Positions 16,411-26,109 of a DNA stretch of 64,000 bases are shown here, in pieces (the stretch's first letter is position 1; each line of letters begins with the position of its first letter). This DNA is from Bradyrhizobium amphicarpaeae (lineage in GTDB: Bacteria; Pseudomonadota; Alphaproteobacteria; Rhizobiales; Xanthobacteraceae), in contig NZ_CP029426.2 in assembly GCF_002266435.3 (NCBI RefSeq), positions 2,076,001-2,140,000 of the forward strand. Direction: 5' to 3'. The position numbers were made by a program, and so were the translations under genes. Below the pieces are notes generated by a model. That model had not been told where the DNA came from. It saw only the letters and a program-made list of their open reading frames with translations, and did no database searches.

Positions 16411-17594
16411 TTCGACGCCAGCGCAGTCTTGGCCACTTCCGCCATCCAGCCGGAGGCGACCGGCAGGATCGCGTCGTTGAAATCGTAGCGCGGGCCGTGC
16501 AGTTCGGCGCCGTCACGCAATTCACCATTGCCGATCCAGACGAAGGCGCCCGGCCGCTGCTGGAGATAGTGGGCAAAATCCTCGCCGGCCATGCTGGGCG
16601 CGAGGTCGCGCCGCAGCTCGGCCTGCACCTTCTCGGCGGCGATCCGCGCAAGGTCCGCCTCATCAGGCGTGTTGACCACGACGCCGACGCCCATCACGAT
16701 CTCGGGCGTCACCTTGACGCCCAAGCTCGTCGCAATCCCGGCGCAGGTCCGCTCGATGCCGTCGAGGATGACGTCCTTGACCGCCTCGCGATGGAACCGC
16801 AGCGTGCCGCGGATGGTGACGCGTCCCGCGATCTGGTTCGGCGCGGTGCCGCCTTCGATGGTGCAGAGCGAGAGCACGGCGGTATCGAGCGGATCGACGC
16901 TGCGCGAGGTGATCGACTGCAGCGCCACGATCAGATGGCCGGCCGCCACCACCGGATCGCGCGTCAGATGCGGCATGCCGGCATGGCCGGCATGACCCTC
17001 GATGACGATGGTGATGCGCCCGCCGGAAGCCATGACGACGCCGTCGTGCACGGCGATGGTGCCGGCGGCAAGGCCCGGCCAGTTGTGGAAGCCGAACACG
17101 CGCTCCATCGGAAAGCGGTCGAACAGCCCGGCCGCGACCATCGCGCGCGAGCCGCCAAAGCCTTCCTCGGCCGGCTGGAAGATGAAATCGACCGTGCCGC
17201 TCCAGCTGCTGTCGGCAGCGAGCAGCGCGGCGGCACCGAGCAGCGAGGCGGTGTGCCCGTCATGGCCGCAGGCATGCATCACGCCTGATGTCCTGGAAGC
17301 GTAGGCAAGCCCGGTGTCCTCGGTGATCGGCAGCGCATCCATGTCGGCGCGCAGGCCGACCCGCCTTTGCGCATGTCCGCGCGTCAGGGTCGCGACGACG
17401 CCATGGCCGCCGATGCCGGCCTCGAAGGGAATGCCGAGCTCGGTGAGCTTCTCCTGTACGAAGGCAGCGGTCTCCTTCTCCTGGAGCGACAGCTCCGGGT
17501 GCGCATGAAGGTGCCGGCGCCATTCAGTCAGTTTCTGGTGCAGTTCGGGTGTCAAGGGAGGCGTCTCTCGCAGGGTCTCGGTTGCCGTCACCAT
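16407..17594 (-). CDS. M20 family amidohydrolase (hippurate hydrolase type)
   Basis: A 395-residue M20D metallopeptidase-like amidohydrolase. The metal-binding CGHDGHTASLL motif is at about residues 108-118, DALPITEDTG lies just before it, and the catalytic EEGFGG is at about 146-151. HAGHAGMPHLTRDP is the dimerisation-domain His motif. Members hydrolyse N-acyl amino acids such as hippurate or indole-acetyl amino acids. No signal peptide, so cytoplasmic. It is convergent with the CoA-transferase gene and separated from the enolase-superfamily gene upstream by a REP-like palindrome. Confidence 0.9.
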   Translation of the reverse strand: MVTATETLRETPPLTPELHQKLTEWRRHLHAHPELSLQEKETAAFVQEKLTELGIPFEAGIGGHGVVATLTRGHAQRRVGLRADMDALPITEDTGLAYASRTSGVMHACGHDGHTASLLGAAALLAADSSWSGTVDFIFQPAEEGFGGSRAMVAAGLFDRFPMERVFGFHNWPGLAAGTIAVHDGVVMASGGRITIVIEGHAGHAGMPHLTRDPVVAAGHLIVALQSITSRSVDPLDTAVLSLCTIEGGTAPNQIAGRVTIRGTLRFHREAVKDVILDGIERTCAGIATSLGVKVTPEIVMGVGVVVNTPDEADLARIAAEKVQAELRRDLAPSMAGEDFAHYLQQRPGAFVWIGNGELRDGAELHGPRYDFNDAILPVASGWMAEVAKTALASN

Positions 17595-17698
17595 AGCGGA
17601 TTATCCGCGGCATGCATCACGCGTTAGGGAATGGCTCGCGTGCGGCAAGAGTCCGCTGGTGGTCGGTTCCAATGAACGGAGCCGCGAGGTCCCCTTCA

Positions 17699-17720
17699 CC
17701 TCTCCCGCAAGCGGGAGAGG
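17699..17720. repeat. REP-like palindrome (short copy)
   Basis: CCTCTCCCGC-AA-GCGGGAGAGG is a perfect 10-bp inverted repeat with a two-base loop, in the 155-bp gap between two minus-strand genes. The same core occurs at 42587 and 59103 in longer composite copies. Confidence 0.85.
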
Positions 17721-17749
17721 GGGCGCATCTCGCTCGTCGTCGCTCGATC

Positions 17750-18838
17750 CTAAGCCCTCAGCTTCGCCAGCCCTTCCCAATCGAAGCTGATGCCGTGCCC
17801 GGGGCGGTCCGGCGCCAGCGCCTTGCCGTCCTGAAGCACCAGCGGGTGCTCGATGTAGGTGTCCAGCCCGAAGCCGTGCGCCTCCAGATAGGAGCGGTTC
17901 GGGCAGGCCGCGAGCAGATGCACGGTGATGTCGTGCGCGCCGTGGCTGGTGACGGGCAGGTTGAACGCTTCCGCCAGCCGCGCGATCTTCATGAAGGCGC
18001 TGACGCCGCCGCAATTGGTGACGTCAGGCTCCGGATACGACACCGCGCCCGCCGCGATGTAGTTCTTGAACTCCCACAGCGAGCGCAAATTCTCGCCGGC
18101 CGCGATCGGAACGCCACCTTCCTGCATGATGCGCGCGTGGCCGGCGACGTCGTCGGGAATGATCGGTTCCTCGAGCCAGGTGAGGTCGTAGGGAACGAAG
18201 GCGCGCGCGGCGCGGATGGCCTCTTCGACCGTCCATTTCATGTTGGCGTCCACCATCAGCGGAAAGCCGTCGCCGAGATGCTGCCGCATCGCGGCGACCT
18301 TGGCGAGGTCGGATTTCAGGTCGGGCCGGCCGACCTTCATCTTGATGGCGCGGAAGCCTTTGGCGAGATTGCCGTCGGTCTGCTTGATCAGTTCGTCCGC
18401 GGAGAGATCGAGGTCGATGCCGCCGGCATAGCACGGCACGCGCGCATCGAACCCGCCGAGCAATTGGTACAGCGGCAGCTTGGCGCGCCGCGCCTTCAGA
18501 TCCCACAGCGCGATGTCGAGCGCGGACAGCGCCAGCACCACCGGCCCGCCGCGTCCGCCATAGTGTTGCGCCCACCAGACGTGATGCCAGATCGCTTCGG
18601 TATAGTCAGCCTCGCGTCCCTCGACCAGCGGGCTGATTTCGCGCCTGAGGATGTCCGCGACCGCGCCGCCGTTGCGGCCCACGGTGTAGGTGTAGCCCAC
18701 GCCCTCGGCGCCATCGGCATCGCGGATGCGGCAGGTGATCAGCTCGAACGCGGTGATCTCGCCATGCGTGGAGTCGGAGAGTGTGACGGGGAGGGGGATC
18801 CGATAGAGGGCGGATTCGATGTTTGCGATAAGCGGCAT
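17750..18838 (-). CDS. Mandelate racemase / muconate lactonizing enzyme family protein
   Basis: A 362-residue enolase-superfamily enzyme. The catalytic KMKV (KGFRAIKMKVGRP, about residues 160-172) supplies the base. Metal ligands are expected in MVDANMKW (about 195-202), WLEEPI (about 220-225) and AAGENL (about 245-250). The SHGAHDITVHL segment carries the second base His on the opposite face. The family abstracts the alpha-proton of a carboxylate to give dehydration, racemisation or cycloisomerisation. No sugar-acid or aromatic partner genes adjoin it, so the substrate is open. It ends a minus-strand pair with the M20 hydrolase. Confidence 0.88.
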   Translation of the reverse strand: MPLIANIESALYRIPLPVTLSDSTHGEITAFELITCRIRDADGAEGVGYTYTVGRNGGAVADILRREISPLVEGREADYTEAIWHHVWWAQHYGGRGGPVVLALSALDIALWDLKARRAKLPLYQLLGGFDARVPCYAGGIDLDLSADELIKQTDGNLAKGFRAIKMKVGRPDLKSDLAKVAAMRQHLGDGFPLMVDANMKWTVEEAIRAARAFVPYDLTWLEEPIIPDDVAGHARIMQEGGVPIAAGENLRSLWEFKNYIAAGAVSYPEPDVTNCGGVSAFMKIARLAEAFNLPVTSHGAHDITVHLLAACPNRSYLEAHGFGLDTYIEHPLVLQDGKALAPDRPGHGISFDWEGLAKLRA

Positions 18839-18864
18839 GGTGCCTCCCTGCTTCTTCTTTTCTG

Positions 18865-19000
18865 GTAGGGTGGGTTAGCTGAGCAGATGCGCGTAGCGTA
18901 TCTGCTCGGCGTAACCCACCACTTCTGTTTCCACGGTGAAAAAGTTGGTGGGTTACGCCGTCGACTGCGCTTCGCGCATCCGCCGTCTAACCCACCCTAC
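18865..19000. repeat. Nested inverted repeat (136 bp)
   Basis: Outer arms GTAGGGTGGGTTAG (18865-18878) and CTAACCCACCCTAC (18987-19000) are perfect complements. Inner arms GGCGTAACCCACCA (18908-18921) and TGGTGGGTTACGCC (18946-18959) are also perfect complements. The result is a cruciform-capable element of MITE or REP-composite type that fills the gap between two minus-strand genes. No open frame lies inside. Confidence 0.85.
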
Positions 19001-19011
19001 GCACCGCAAAT

Positions 19012-20217
19012 TCATCGCATCGTTGCAATCTGCACCGCCAGCGCGCAGGCGCGGTCATATTCGTCGAGATTGATCCACTCGTCGATCGTGTGGGCCTCGT
19101 TCTGGCCGGCACCGAAGGTCACGGTCGGAATGCCGTGACGTACCATCCAGTTGGCATCGAGGCCGCCATTGGCAGTGCGCACGTTCGGAGTGCCGCCGAC
19201 CGCGGACACCGCCTCGACCGCGCGCTTGATCACAGGCTGGCTGTCCTTCATGCGGAACGGAAAATAGTCGGTCTCGGCCTTGAACTTGACCTTGCCGGAC
19301 TTGCCTTGCGCATTGGTCACCTTCTTGGCCGCCTTCTCGAACGCGGCCTTGTAGGCCTTGGTGATCTCCTTGAAGAACTTGCCGTCGTGGCTGCGGCTTT
19401 CGCCGCGCACATGCACGTAATCGGTGACGACATTGGTGGCATCGCCCGCCGGGCGGCCTTCGCCGCCGGTGACGGGGCCGACATTGCTGGTGCCCATCCG
19501 CGCGCTCGCGCCCTTGCCTTTGACGACCTTGCCGAACCAGCCGCCAGCCTTCACCTCGGCAAGCGCCAGCGCCATGATCATGGTCGAGGAGATGCCGCGC
19601 TCCGGCGCGACGCCGGCATGCGAGGCGCGGCCAAAAATCTCGACGCTCCAGCGGTCGGCGCCGACCGCGCCGATGACGACATTGGAAGCCGAGCCGCCGT
19701 CATAGTTGAACGCCATCACCGGCGAGCCCAGTTCGTCCAGCTTGACGTGGCGCGCGCCGTAGAGCCCGCTCTCCTCGCGGACGCAGAACAACAGCGTGAT
19801 CGGCGGATGGTCGAGCTTGTGCTTCTCGAGTTCGGCCGCCAGCGTCACCAGCACGCCGCAGCCGCAGCGGTTGTCGCCGCCGAGCGCGGTCCTGGCTTCG
19901 TTGACGATCTTGCGGCCGGACTTCTTCGGTTTGGCGCCGGCGCAGAGCGGCACGGTGTCCATATGGGTCATGAACATGATACGCGGCTGGTTATGCAGCG
20001 CGCCGCGGCCGGGCAGGTCGACGATGAGGTTACCGGTCTCGGTCGGAACCGGAATGCGCGTGTTGGCATCGTCGAGCCGGATCGCCTTCGCCGGCACGCC
20101 GCTTTCCTTCAGCGCGGCGCTGAGCTCACGCCCGATCGCCGCCTCCTGCCCGGTCACGCCCTCGACGGCGAGGAAGCGCATGAGGCGGTCGGTGGCGGCT
20201 TTGGTGTCGACAGGCAT
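19012..20217 (-). CDS. M20/M25/M40 family metallo-hydrolase (tripeptidase-like)
   Basis: A 401-residue zinc peptidase-like protein. Metal-site motifs are FMTHMDTVPLC (His/Asp, about residues 82-92), GGDNRCGCGVLV (Asp, about 115-126) and CVREESGLYGA (Glu pair, about 147-157). The lid-domain segment GRASHAGVAPERG and the C-terminal NEAHTIDEW His complete the set. It resembles PepT-type di- and tripeptidases, here with Cys residues near the metal site. The start is the ATG at 20217 with AAGGAAAG upstream; an upstream extension to 20322 lacks protein character. It is bounded by the nested repeat and the Crp/Fnr gene. Confidence 0.88.
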   Translation of the reverse strand: MPVDTKAATDRLMRFLAVEGVTGQEAAIGRELSAALKESGVPAKAIRLDDANTRIPVPTETGNLIVDLPGRGALHNQPRIMFMTHMDTVPLCAGAKPKKSGRKIVNEARTALGGDNRCGCGVLVTLAAELEKHKLDHPPITLLFCVREESGLYGARHVKLDELGSPVMAFNYDGGSASNVVIGAVGADRWSVEIFGRASHAGVAPERGISSTMIMALALAEVKAGGWFGKVVKGKGASARMGTSNVGPVTGGEGRPAGDATNVVTDYVHVRGESRSHDGKFFKEITKAYKAAFEKAAKKVTNAQGKSGKVKFKAETDYFPFRMKDSQPVIKRAVEAVSAVGGTPNVRTANGGLDANWMVRHGIPTVTFGAGQNEAHTIDEWINLDEYDRACALAVQIATMR

Positions 20218-20358
20218 GAGGGTCTTTCCTTTGGATGCGGTTCCCCAGCATCCTTTGGAGCGGCCTGTTTCGCAAGCCGACCTCAACGCATGAACGAGGG
20301 CGCTGCGTTGCTGTCCGTGCATGGTGCCAGAGCCGGCCTCGCCGCCGCGGCACGCACC

Positions 20359-21072
20359 TCAAGTGAGCGGGTTGCGCTTCAGTTGGCTCAGCTCATTCTT
20401 CACCGTGCCGTAGCACTCGCAAGCTATGGCTTCCAGTTTTATGGCATCCGTGATCAGGATCCGACCTCGGTTGAAGCGTATCGCGCCCTTTTTCTGGAGT
20501 TCGGCGGCCACGTAAGACACGGCATTCCGTCTCACGCCCAGCATTTGTCCGAGAAATTCCTGGGTGAAGTCCAGTTCGTCGCAACCGCCGGCGTCCTTGG
20601 CGCGCAGCAGCCACCGTGCAAGCCGGGCCATGGCGGGATGAGATGCGATGCATCCGGCCGACTGCTGCGCCTGCACGAATATCGCCTGCTCATGTCTTAT
20701 GAGGATCGCACGCAGCGTTGGACTTTGGTCCGCCGCCTCCTTGAGACGCCTTATTGGCATCGCAGAACAGGTGCCCGGCGATTGTATGACGGCGGTGGTC
20801 AGAGCCGTGGGGCCTGCAAGCGCGGCTGACGCTCCGAACACGCTGTCCCTGCCGATCATTGCGATCTCGGTGGCCTCGCCTCCGGTCAGGCGCACGACCA
20901 GCGAAATGACCCCGCTATGGGGAAAATAGGCATCGACCAGATCGTCTCCCGCAGCCACAAGCTCCGCTGCGTGAACAAGCTGGGTGGTTCTGAGATGGCC
21001 GCCGACCAGGTCAAAATCGTCGCGGCTCAAATGCGCCAGCAATCGATTGGGTGAACGCTGGACAAACTCCAT
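20359..21072 (-). CDS. Crp/Fnr family transcriptional regulator
   Basis: A 237-residue regulator. The N-terminal cyclic-nucleotide-binding-like jelly roll covers about 10-125 (YFPHSGVISLVVRLTGGEAT). The C-terminal winged helix covers about 150-215, with the recognition helix region LGVRRNAVSYVAAELQKKG. It lacks the N-terminal Cys cluster of FNR, so it is not an Fe-S oxygen sensor of that kind. It belongs to the group often found in rhizobia with no assigned ligand. The ATG at 21072 is preceded by GGAGG at six bases. It is divergent from the receiver and hybrid-kinase genes. Confidence 0.9.
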   Translation of the reverse strand: MEFVQRSPNRLLAHLSRDDFDLVGGHLRTTQLVHAAELVAAGDDLVDAYFPHSGVISLVVRLTGGEATEIAMIGRDSVFGASAALAGPTALTTAVIQSPGTCSAMPIRRLKEAADQSPTLRAILIRHEQAIFVQAQQSAGCIASHPAMARLARWLLRAKDAGGCDELDFTQEFLGQMLGVRRNAVSYVAAELQKKGAIRFNRGRILITDAIKLEAIACECYGTVKNELSQLKRNPLT

Positions 21073-21399
21073 GGCGGCCTCCGGCCTAAAGGCGGGAGCG
21101 CTATTGGTCTCTCTGTCGTCGACGCCCAATATTCGCAGTCAACAATACAACGAATATGGGTGCTGTTGCTGAAAGAAGCAAGCTCCCGGGAGCGCGGGCC
21201 TTATATCGGCACGGTTCCATACGCACCCATGCGTGCAGAAACGACAGCCCGTAGCGGGGCACCACCCCGCCGGTTGCGGAGTTTATTCCGTGCACGGTCT
21301 GGTGCAGACGCAAAATAGCCTTTGTCTCAGAATCGCAATGATTCGTTTTGCAAGAGGCTGAATTGCCCGCAGGTCATTTGAAATGCAGGGGGAACATGG
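21073..21399. promoter_or_regulatory. Divergent regulatory region between Crp/Fnr and receiver genes
   Basis: This 327-bp gap has no gene. It contains an inverted repeat, ATATTCG (21129-21135) and CGAATAT (21151-21157), extendable to eight of ten pairs, and the perfect palindrome GCTCCCGGGAGC at 21182-21193. These are candidate operators for autoregulation by the Crp/Fnr protein, but neither matches a known consensus, so the assignment is speculative. Confidence 0.4.
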
Positions 21400-21813
21400 A
21401 TGTCGCGCATTCTCGTGGTCGACGACGACTGGCTGGTATGTTCGGCGATCAAGGCGGTGCTCAAAACGGCAGGCCATAAAGTCGTCATCGCTGATGGCGC
21501 CACGTCCGGACTGAAGGCGCTGAAGGAAACTCCCTTCGATCTGATGGTTGTCGATATTTTCATGCCGCACATGCACGGCCTTGAATCCATAAGCCTGTTT
21601 CACAAGAGCGCGCCGAGCGTCCCGCTTGTCGCGATATCCGACTACGTGTTTGCCGAGCCGCGAACACAGGCGCCGGAATTTCTGCTGATGGCTCTCAAGC
21701 TCGGCGCGTCCCATTGTTTGAAGAAGCCCTTCACGACCAGCGCGCTGCTGTACATCGTCGGGGAGTGCCTGGAGACAGCCGTCGCCTCTGAACTTGTGGC
21801 ACAGGGCACCTGA
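21400..21813 (+). CDS. Single-domain response regulator (receiver only)
   Basis: A 137-residue CheY-like receiver. The acidic pocket is DDD at residues 8-10, the phospho-acceptor is D52 (LMVVDIFMPHMHG), and the conserved Lys is in CLKKPFTT (about residue 110). There is no output domain, so it probably relays phosphate or binds a partner. It lies 127 bp upstream of the hybrid kinase gene on the same strand and is a likely partner. The alpha4 region has an insertion (SDYVFAEPRTQAPEFLLMAL) that is longer than usual. Confidence 0.88.
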   Translation: MSRILVVDDDWLVCSAIKAVLKTAGHKVVIADGATSGLKALKETPFDLMVVDIFMPHMHGLESISLFHKSAPSVPLVAISDYVFAEPRTQAPEFLLMALKLGASHCLKKPFTTSALLYIVGECLETAVASELVAQGT

Positions 21814-21940
21814 ATGCCCGCAGCCTGCTGTTCGCGAAAACGAAAGTTCGAGAGCAGCACGACTTCGGCAACCAGAACAAGCCGTCGTTGCTTCGGCATC
21901 GTCAGGACCGAGAAGACGCGAACGCAGTCCGAAGGAATTC

Positions 21941-24253
21941 ATGCGCATTCTTGTTATTGACGACGAACTGGCCGTTCGTGCCACCATTTCGATGGCTCTG
22001 CGCTTCAAGGGATTTGAGGCGGTGGCAGTTGAAAGTCTGGCTGCCGGTCTGCGCGAGTTGAACGGTTCGAACTTCGACCTGGCGATCGTCGACATGTTCG
22101 TGCGGGGCGTCATGACTGGCGTCGCTGCAATACGCGCGTTGCGCGAACGCGCGCCGGGCGTGTCGATCATAGCGATATCGGGAGTGACGGCGATGGAGCT
22201 CGACGCGCAGGATCCGGACATGAACGATGTGAAATTCCTGTCCAAGCCGTTCCGCCCCAACGAATTGGTGCGCGCGATTGACGAAGCAGTTCGCGCCCGT
22301 CCGAGTGTTGCCACGGAGCGTGGTCCATCGGAAGAAAACCGCGAACAGCTTTTTGTCGCAGCGGTCGAATCTTCGGACGACGCGATCATTACGAAGAGTC
22401 TCGATGGAATCATCACCGGATGGAATCACGCTGCACAGATCTTGTTCGGGTTCGCCCCATCGGAAGCCATTGGCCAGAGCATCGACATCATCGTGCCGGA
22501 GGAATTGCGCTCCGAGGTTCGAACAATCCTGGCAAAAATCAGGAACGGCGAGAAAATCAGTCATCACGATACGGTCCGGATGACAAAGGACGGGCGGCGA
22601 ATCGGCGTCTCTCTCAGTGTTTCGGCCGTGAAATCCCGTTCGGGCGCCATCATCGGAGCCGCCAAGGTCGCCCGCGACAACACCGCGAAATTGCGCGAAC
22701 ACAAGGCCCTGCTCGAGAGCGAGCAGTTGGCGCAAGCCATCATCGAATCATCACTCGATGCCTTCGTCCAGCTCGACCATGCCGGTACGATTCTGCGCTG
22801 GTCTCCGAACGCCGAGTCCATGTTGGGCTGGTCTCGAGGTGAAGCTGTCGGACGCCATCTGCGCGATCTGATCATGCCGGAGGACCGGCGCGCGGCGGAT
22901 ATGCAAAGATTGAACGAGTTTCTGCAGGAGTTCGAAAAGGGCCTGCCTGGGTGGCGCTACGAGTCTCCATCGTTGCGGCGCGACGGCACCGAAATCTTGA
23001 CGGAGGTCTCGTTGACTGCGCTCCGTCGCGATCAGGGCTACATCATCAATGGTTTCGTGAGAGACATAACCGAAAGGCGCGCTGCGGAGGAGCAACTCAC
23101 ACAGGCCCAGAAGATGGAGTCGGTCGGCCAGTTGACTGGCGGCATCGCCCACGATTTCAACAATATGCTCGCGGTTATCACGGGGACGGTCGACATATTG
23201 GCAACGGGAGTCGCCGATCGAACCGATCTTGCGGGAATCGTGAAATTGATCAGCGATGCTGCGGACCGTGGCGCGGAGCTGACCTCGCGGCTGCTGGCCT
23301 TTTCCCGTCAGCAGCCCTTGCAGCCGCGTGCGGTGGACGTCAACCATCTGGTGGCGGACGTCGCTAGGTTTTTGCGTCCCACTTTGGGCGAAGAGATCGA
23401 AATCAGCATGACCTCGACGGCGGAAGCCTGCGCGGCGCTGGTCGATCCGAACCAGCTCAGTGCAGCCATTGTAAATCTGGCCATCAATGCGCGCGACGCC
23501 ATGCCGCAAGGCGGCAAACTCGAAATCCAGACGAGCAACATCGTGTTTGACCCGGGTGAGGTCAAGTCGGACGACGACGTTCCGTCGGGCGACTACGTGC
23601 TCATCGCAATTAGCGATACCGGTATCGGTATTCCGCCGGCACTGCTGACTAAGGTGTTCGAGCCGTTCTTCACGACGAAGGAGGCCGGCGCGGGAACGGG
23701 TTTGGGATTGAGCATGGTCTACGGCTTCGTCAAACAATCCGGGGGGCAAATCCGGATTTACAGCGAGGAAGGATGCGGCACGACATTCAAGATCTTTCTG
23801 CCAAGGGCAGGCCGGACGGCGGATCTGGCTTCCGACCAGTTGCAGGAGATATTCGAGGGCGGATCGGAAACAATTCTTGCGGTGGAGGACAATGACGCCG
23901 TCCGTAGGTCGGTGATCGCTCAACTTCGATTGCTCGGTTACAGGACTCTGCTCGCCGCCAACGCAACAGAGGCCCTCGCAATCGTGGATGAGGGCGCGGC
24001 CTTCGATCTCTTGTTCACGGACGTGATCATGCCCGGACCAATGAACGGCACCCAATTGGCTCTGGAGGTTGCCCGGCGTCGGCCCTCGGTCAAGGTGCTG
24101 TTCACATCGGGCTATCCGCAAGACGCGCTGAGCCATCAGGGGCGAATTGACCCGGGCGTGTTGCTGCTCTCCAAGCCCTATCGGCGGGCAGACCTCGCAC
24201 GAATGCTCCGTTTGGCGATAGAGAACAAGGCCGAATTGGTTGCCGTCGGATGA
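21941..24253 (+). CDS. Hybrid sensor histidine kinase (REC-PAS-PAS-HisKA-HATPase-REC)
   Basis: A 770-residue cytoplasmic kinase with no membrane segments. An N-terminal receiver (about 1-120, D51) is followed by two PAS domains (about 140-265 and 270-390). The HisKA H-box [13 protein letters not shown] puts the phospho-His at about 404. An HK4-type ATPase domain follows, with [17 protein letters not shown] and [11 protein letters not shown], and then a C-terminal receiver with D694 ([10 protein letters not shown]). The ATG at 21941 follows GAAGGA at good spacing. Receivers at both ends plus the separate receiver gene upstream imply a phosphorelay. No output regulator is adjacent except the divergent Crp/Fnr gene. 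Confidence 0.92.
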   Translation: MRILVIDDELAVRATISMALRFKGFEAVAVESLAAGLRELNGSNFDLAIVDMFVRGVMTGVAAIRALRERAPGVSIIAISGVTAMELDAQDPDMNDVKFLSKPFRPNELVRAIDEAVRARPSVATERGPSEENREQLFVAAVESSDDAIITKSLDGIITGWNHAAQILFGFAPSEAIGQSIDIIVPEELRSEVRTILAKIRNGEKISHHDTVRMTKDGRRIGVSLSVSAVKSRSGAIIGAAKVARDNTAKLREHKALLESEQLAQAIIESSLDAFVQLDHAGTILRWSPNAESMLGWSRGEAVGRHLRDLIMPEDRRAADMQRLNEFLQEFEKGLPGWRYESPSLRRDGTEILTEVSLTALRRDQGYIINGFVRDITERRAAEEQLTQAQKMESVGQLTGGIAHDFNNMLAVITGTVDILATGVADRTDLAGIVKLISDAADRGAELTSRLLAFSRQQPLQPRAVDVNHLVADVARFLRPTLGEEIEISMTSTAEACAALVDPNQLSAAIVNLAINARDAMPQGGKLEIQTSNIVFDPGEVKSDDDVPSGDYVLIAISDTGIGIPPALLTKVFEPFFTTKEAGAGTGLGLSMVYGFVKQSGGQIRIYSEEGCGTTFKIFLPRAGRTADLASDQLQEIFEGGSETILAVEDNDAVRRSVIAQLRLLGYRTLLAANATEALAIVDEGAAFDLLFTDVIMPGPMNGTQLALEVARRRPSVKVLFTSGYPQDALSHQGRIDPGVLLLSKPYRRADLARMLRLAIENKAELVAVG

Positions 24254-24317
24254 TGGTGCAGAGATTGCTTCAGGCGCGACGAAATCGCTGAAGACATTCG
24301 CAGGTAGCTCGTCTATC

Positions 24318-25565
24318 TCAAGAACGCGGCGACGTCGTGTAAGTCAGAAACAACAGCACGCCGACAGCGAGCATCGCCGCCATGAATAGGAGCACCGCCG
24401 GCAGCCCGGCGAGCGCCGCCACCGCTCCCGTCAGCGACTGCATCAAGGCCGCACCGAGAAAGAAGGCGAGGTTCACGGCCGCCAGCGCCTTGCCCGCCAT
24501 CTGCGCGTCGACCAGCTGCCGCGACATGCCGAACAGCAGCGGCTGGGCGGATGTCGCAAGGCCGATCAGCACGAACAGCACGAGGTCGTATTGCGACGGC
24601 ATCACGGTCATGCCTGACAGCACGGACACCGCGTAATGCGGCGCCCCGAGCGCCATCAGCGCCAGCAGCAACGCCCCGACCATGTGCGAGCCTGCCACCA
24701 GCGCGCGGCGGCGGCCGAGCCTGCGGTCGATCATGCCGATGCACAATGGCCCCGCGATCATCGCCAGCGTGAATGCGCCGAGCTGATTGCCGGCTTCGAC
24801 CCGCGACAAGCCCTTCACGTCCATCAGCCACGGGCCGCCCCACAGGCCGCGCAGCACCAATGATGTCGCCAGCGACACCAGCGCGAGCGCGATCAACCCG
24901 CGCAGGGGGCGCGAAAGGCCGAGCCTGAGCACCTCGATCATCTGCGACAAGGGCGAGGACTCGTCCTTGTGCTCGGCCGGCTGCTGCGGCACCAGCGCGA
25001 ACACCGCGAGCGCCACTGCAACGCCGCCGAGAGCGGATATCCAGTATCCCGCGCGCCAGCCGCAAGCGTCGATCACGAAGGCTAGCGGGCTCGACGACAA
25101 CAGCATGCCGATATTGCCGATCGAGAGGATCGCGCCGGACCACAGCCCGAACCGGGCCGCCGACAATTGCTTGGCCGCCAGCGTCATCGGGCACATCAGC
25201 ATGCCCGAGGTGGCGACCCCCAGCATGAACTGCCCGACAGCAAAGCTCGCGGCCCCCGTGGCAAATCCCGACGCCACCGCGCCGAGCACGGTTCCCGCGA
25301 GCAGGCTTAGCGACACCGGCCGCACGCCGAACCGATCCATCGCAGCCCCGACCGGGATCTGCGCTGCGGCGAACGCGAACGGATAGATCGAGGTGAGGCT
25401 CGCCAGCGCCTGCGGCTCGATGTGGAAATCCGCCGCCATCAGGTCGAGGCTCACCGCGGGAATGGTGCGCAGCAAGGTGGAGAGCATGTGACCGCAGGCG
25501 AGCGCGAGCAGCGCGAAGATCAGCGCGCGGGTGGCCGTGCCCGCGTCGTCGGCAGCAGTCTCCAT
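24318..25565 (-). CDS. MFS transporter
   Basis: A 415-residue membrane protein with about twelve hydrophobic segments. The loop 2-3 motif of the major facilitator superfamily appears as GAAMDRFGVRPV (about residues 73-84), and a related loop 8-9 motif is IDRRLGRRRAL (about 279-289). It would move a small solute across the inner membrane by ion coupling. It stands alone on the minus strand. The substrate cannot be inferred. Confidence 0.88.
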   Translation of the reverse strand: METAADDAGTATRALIFALLALACGHMLSTLLRTIPAVSLDLMAADFHIEPQALASLTSIYPFAFAAAQIPVGAAMDRFGVRPVSLSLLAGTVLGAVASGFATGAASFAVGQFMLGVATSGMLMCPMTLAAKQLSAARFGLWSGAILSIGNIGMLLSSSPLAFVIDACGWRAGYWISALGGVAVALAVFALVPQQPAEHKDESSPLSQMIEVLRLGLSRPLRGLIALALVSLATSLVLRGLWGGPWLMDVKGLSRVEAGNQLGAFTLAMIAGPLCIGMIDRRLGRRRALVAGSHMVGALLLALMALGAPHYAVSVLSGMTVMPSQYDLVLFVLIGLATSAQPLLFGMSRQLVDAQMAGKALAAVNLAFFLGAALMQSLTGAVAALAGLPAVLLFMAAMLAVGVLLFLTYTTSPRS

Positions 25566-25830
25566 GAGTGTCTCGTCCCGGCTGGTTTTAGGTGGGATTA
25601 CAGGATTGGGGCGGAGGGCTCAACCCATCCTACGAGCTACTCCTGCATGAAGCGTCGAGCAGGAAGCGGACATGTTGCGACAGAATGTTTGTTGCATTGG
25701 CAAACCGTCCCTGATCGCCGACAACCAGGTCGTAGGCCGGAAGGAACTGCGTAATGAATTGCTCTTAAGAGCACTTATTGCTGGTTTATGTTCTCTCAAG
25801 AGCGTTTTTGCGCAGTTTTCTCCTCGCGGC
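25566..25830. other. Non-coding gap with two related palindromes
   Basis: No gene. TGCTCTTAAGAGCA at 25760-25773 is a perfect 14-bp palindrome. A related, imperfect copy TTCTCTCAAGAGCG lies at 25791-25804, 31 bp away, about three helical turns. The DNA here is clearly more AT-rich than its surroundings. The pair could be an operator or tandem terminator hairpins for the minus-strand gene that ends at 25831. Confidence 0.5.
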
Positions 25831-26109
25831 CTACCGGAATTTCGCCGTCTCCGTCAGCAGCTTCCCTGCCTCGTCGAGCAGCTCCCGGATCGCCCGTCGC
25901 TCCGCGATCTGCTCGCGCGTGAAGGCGCCATGCTTTTGCGCATTGCGGTTTGCCCTCGGCGCGCCCGATCCGGGCGCGCCGCCGTGCATGCGGCAGCGGA
26001 GCCTGCCGCGCATCGCGGGCGCGCGGCAGGCGTGGCCTTCGCGGGTGCCGGCGCCGCAGCGCGGGCTCGCCGCCATCGCGCGCGTGTTGCGGGTGTGACC
26101 GGCGATCAC
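25831..26109 (-). CDS. Small HGG-motif (HGGxSTG-like) protein
   Basis: A 92-residue basic protein. It has the Cys pattern RCGAGTREGHACRAP...RCRMHGGAPGSG, a putative zinc-binding CxxxxxxGxxCxxP...CxxHGG module, followed by NAQKHGAFTREQI and a C-terminal helix. Proteins of this kind are common in rhizobia, often near phage-like genes, and are annotated as HGGxSTG-domain proteins of unknown function. The start overlaps the stop of the upstream gene (ATGA), so the two are one unit. Confidence 0.7.
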   Translation of the reverse strand: MIAGHTRNTRAMAASPRCGAGTREGHACRAPAMRGRLRCRMHGGAPGSGAPRANRNAQKHGAFTREQIAERRAIRELLDEAGKLLTETAKFR

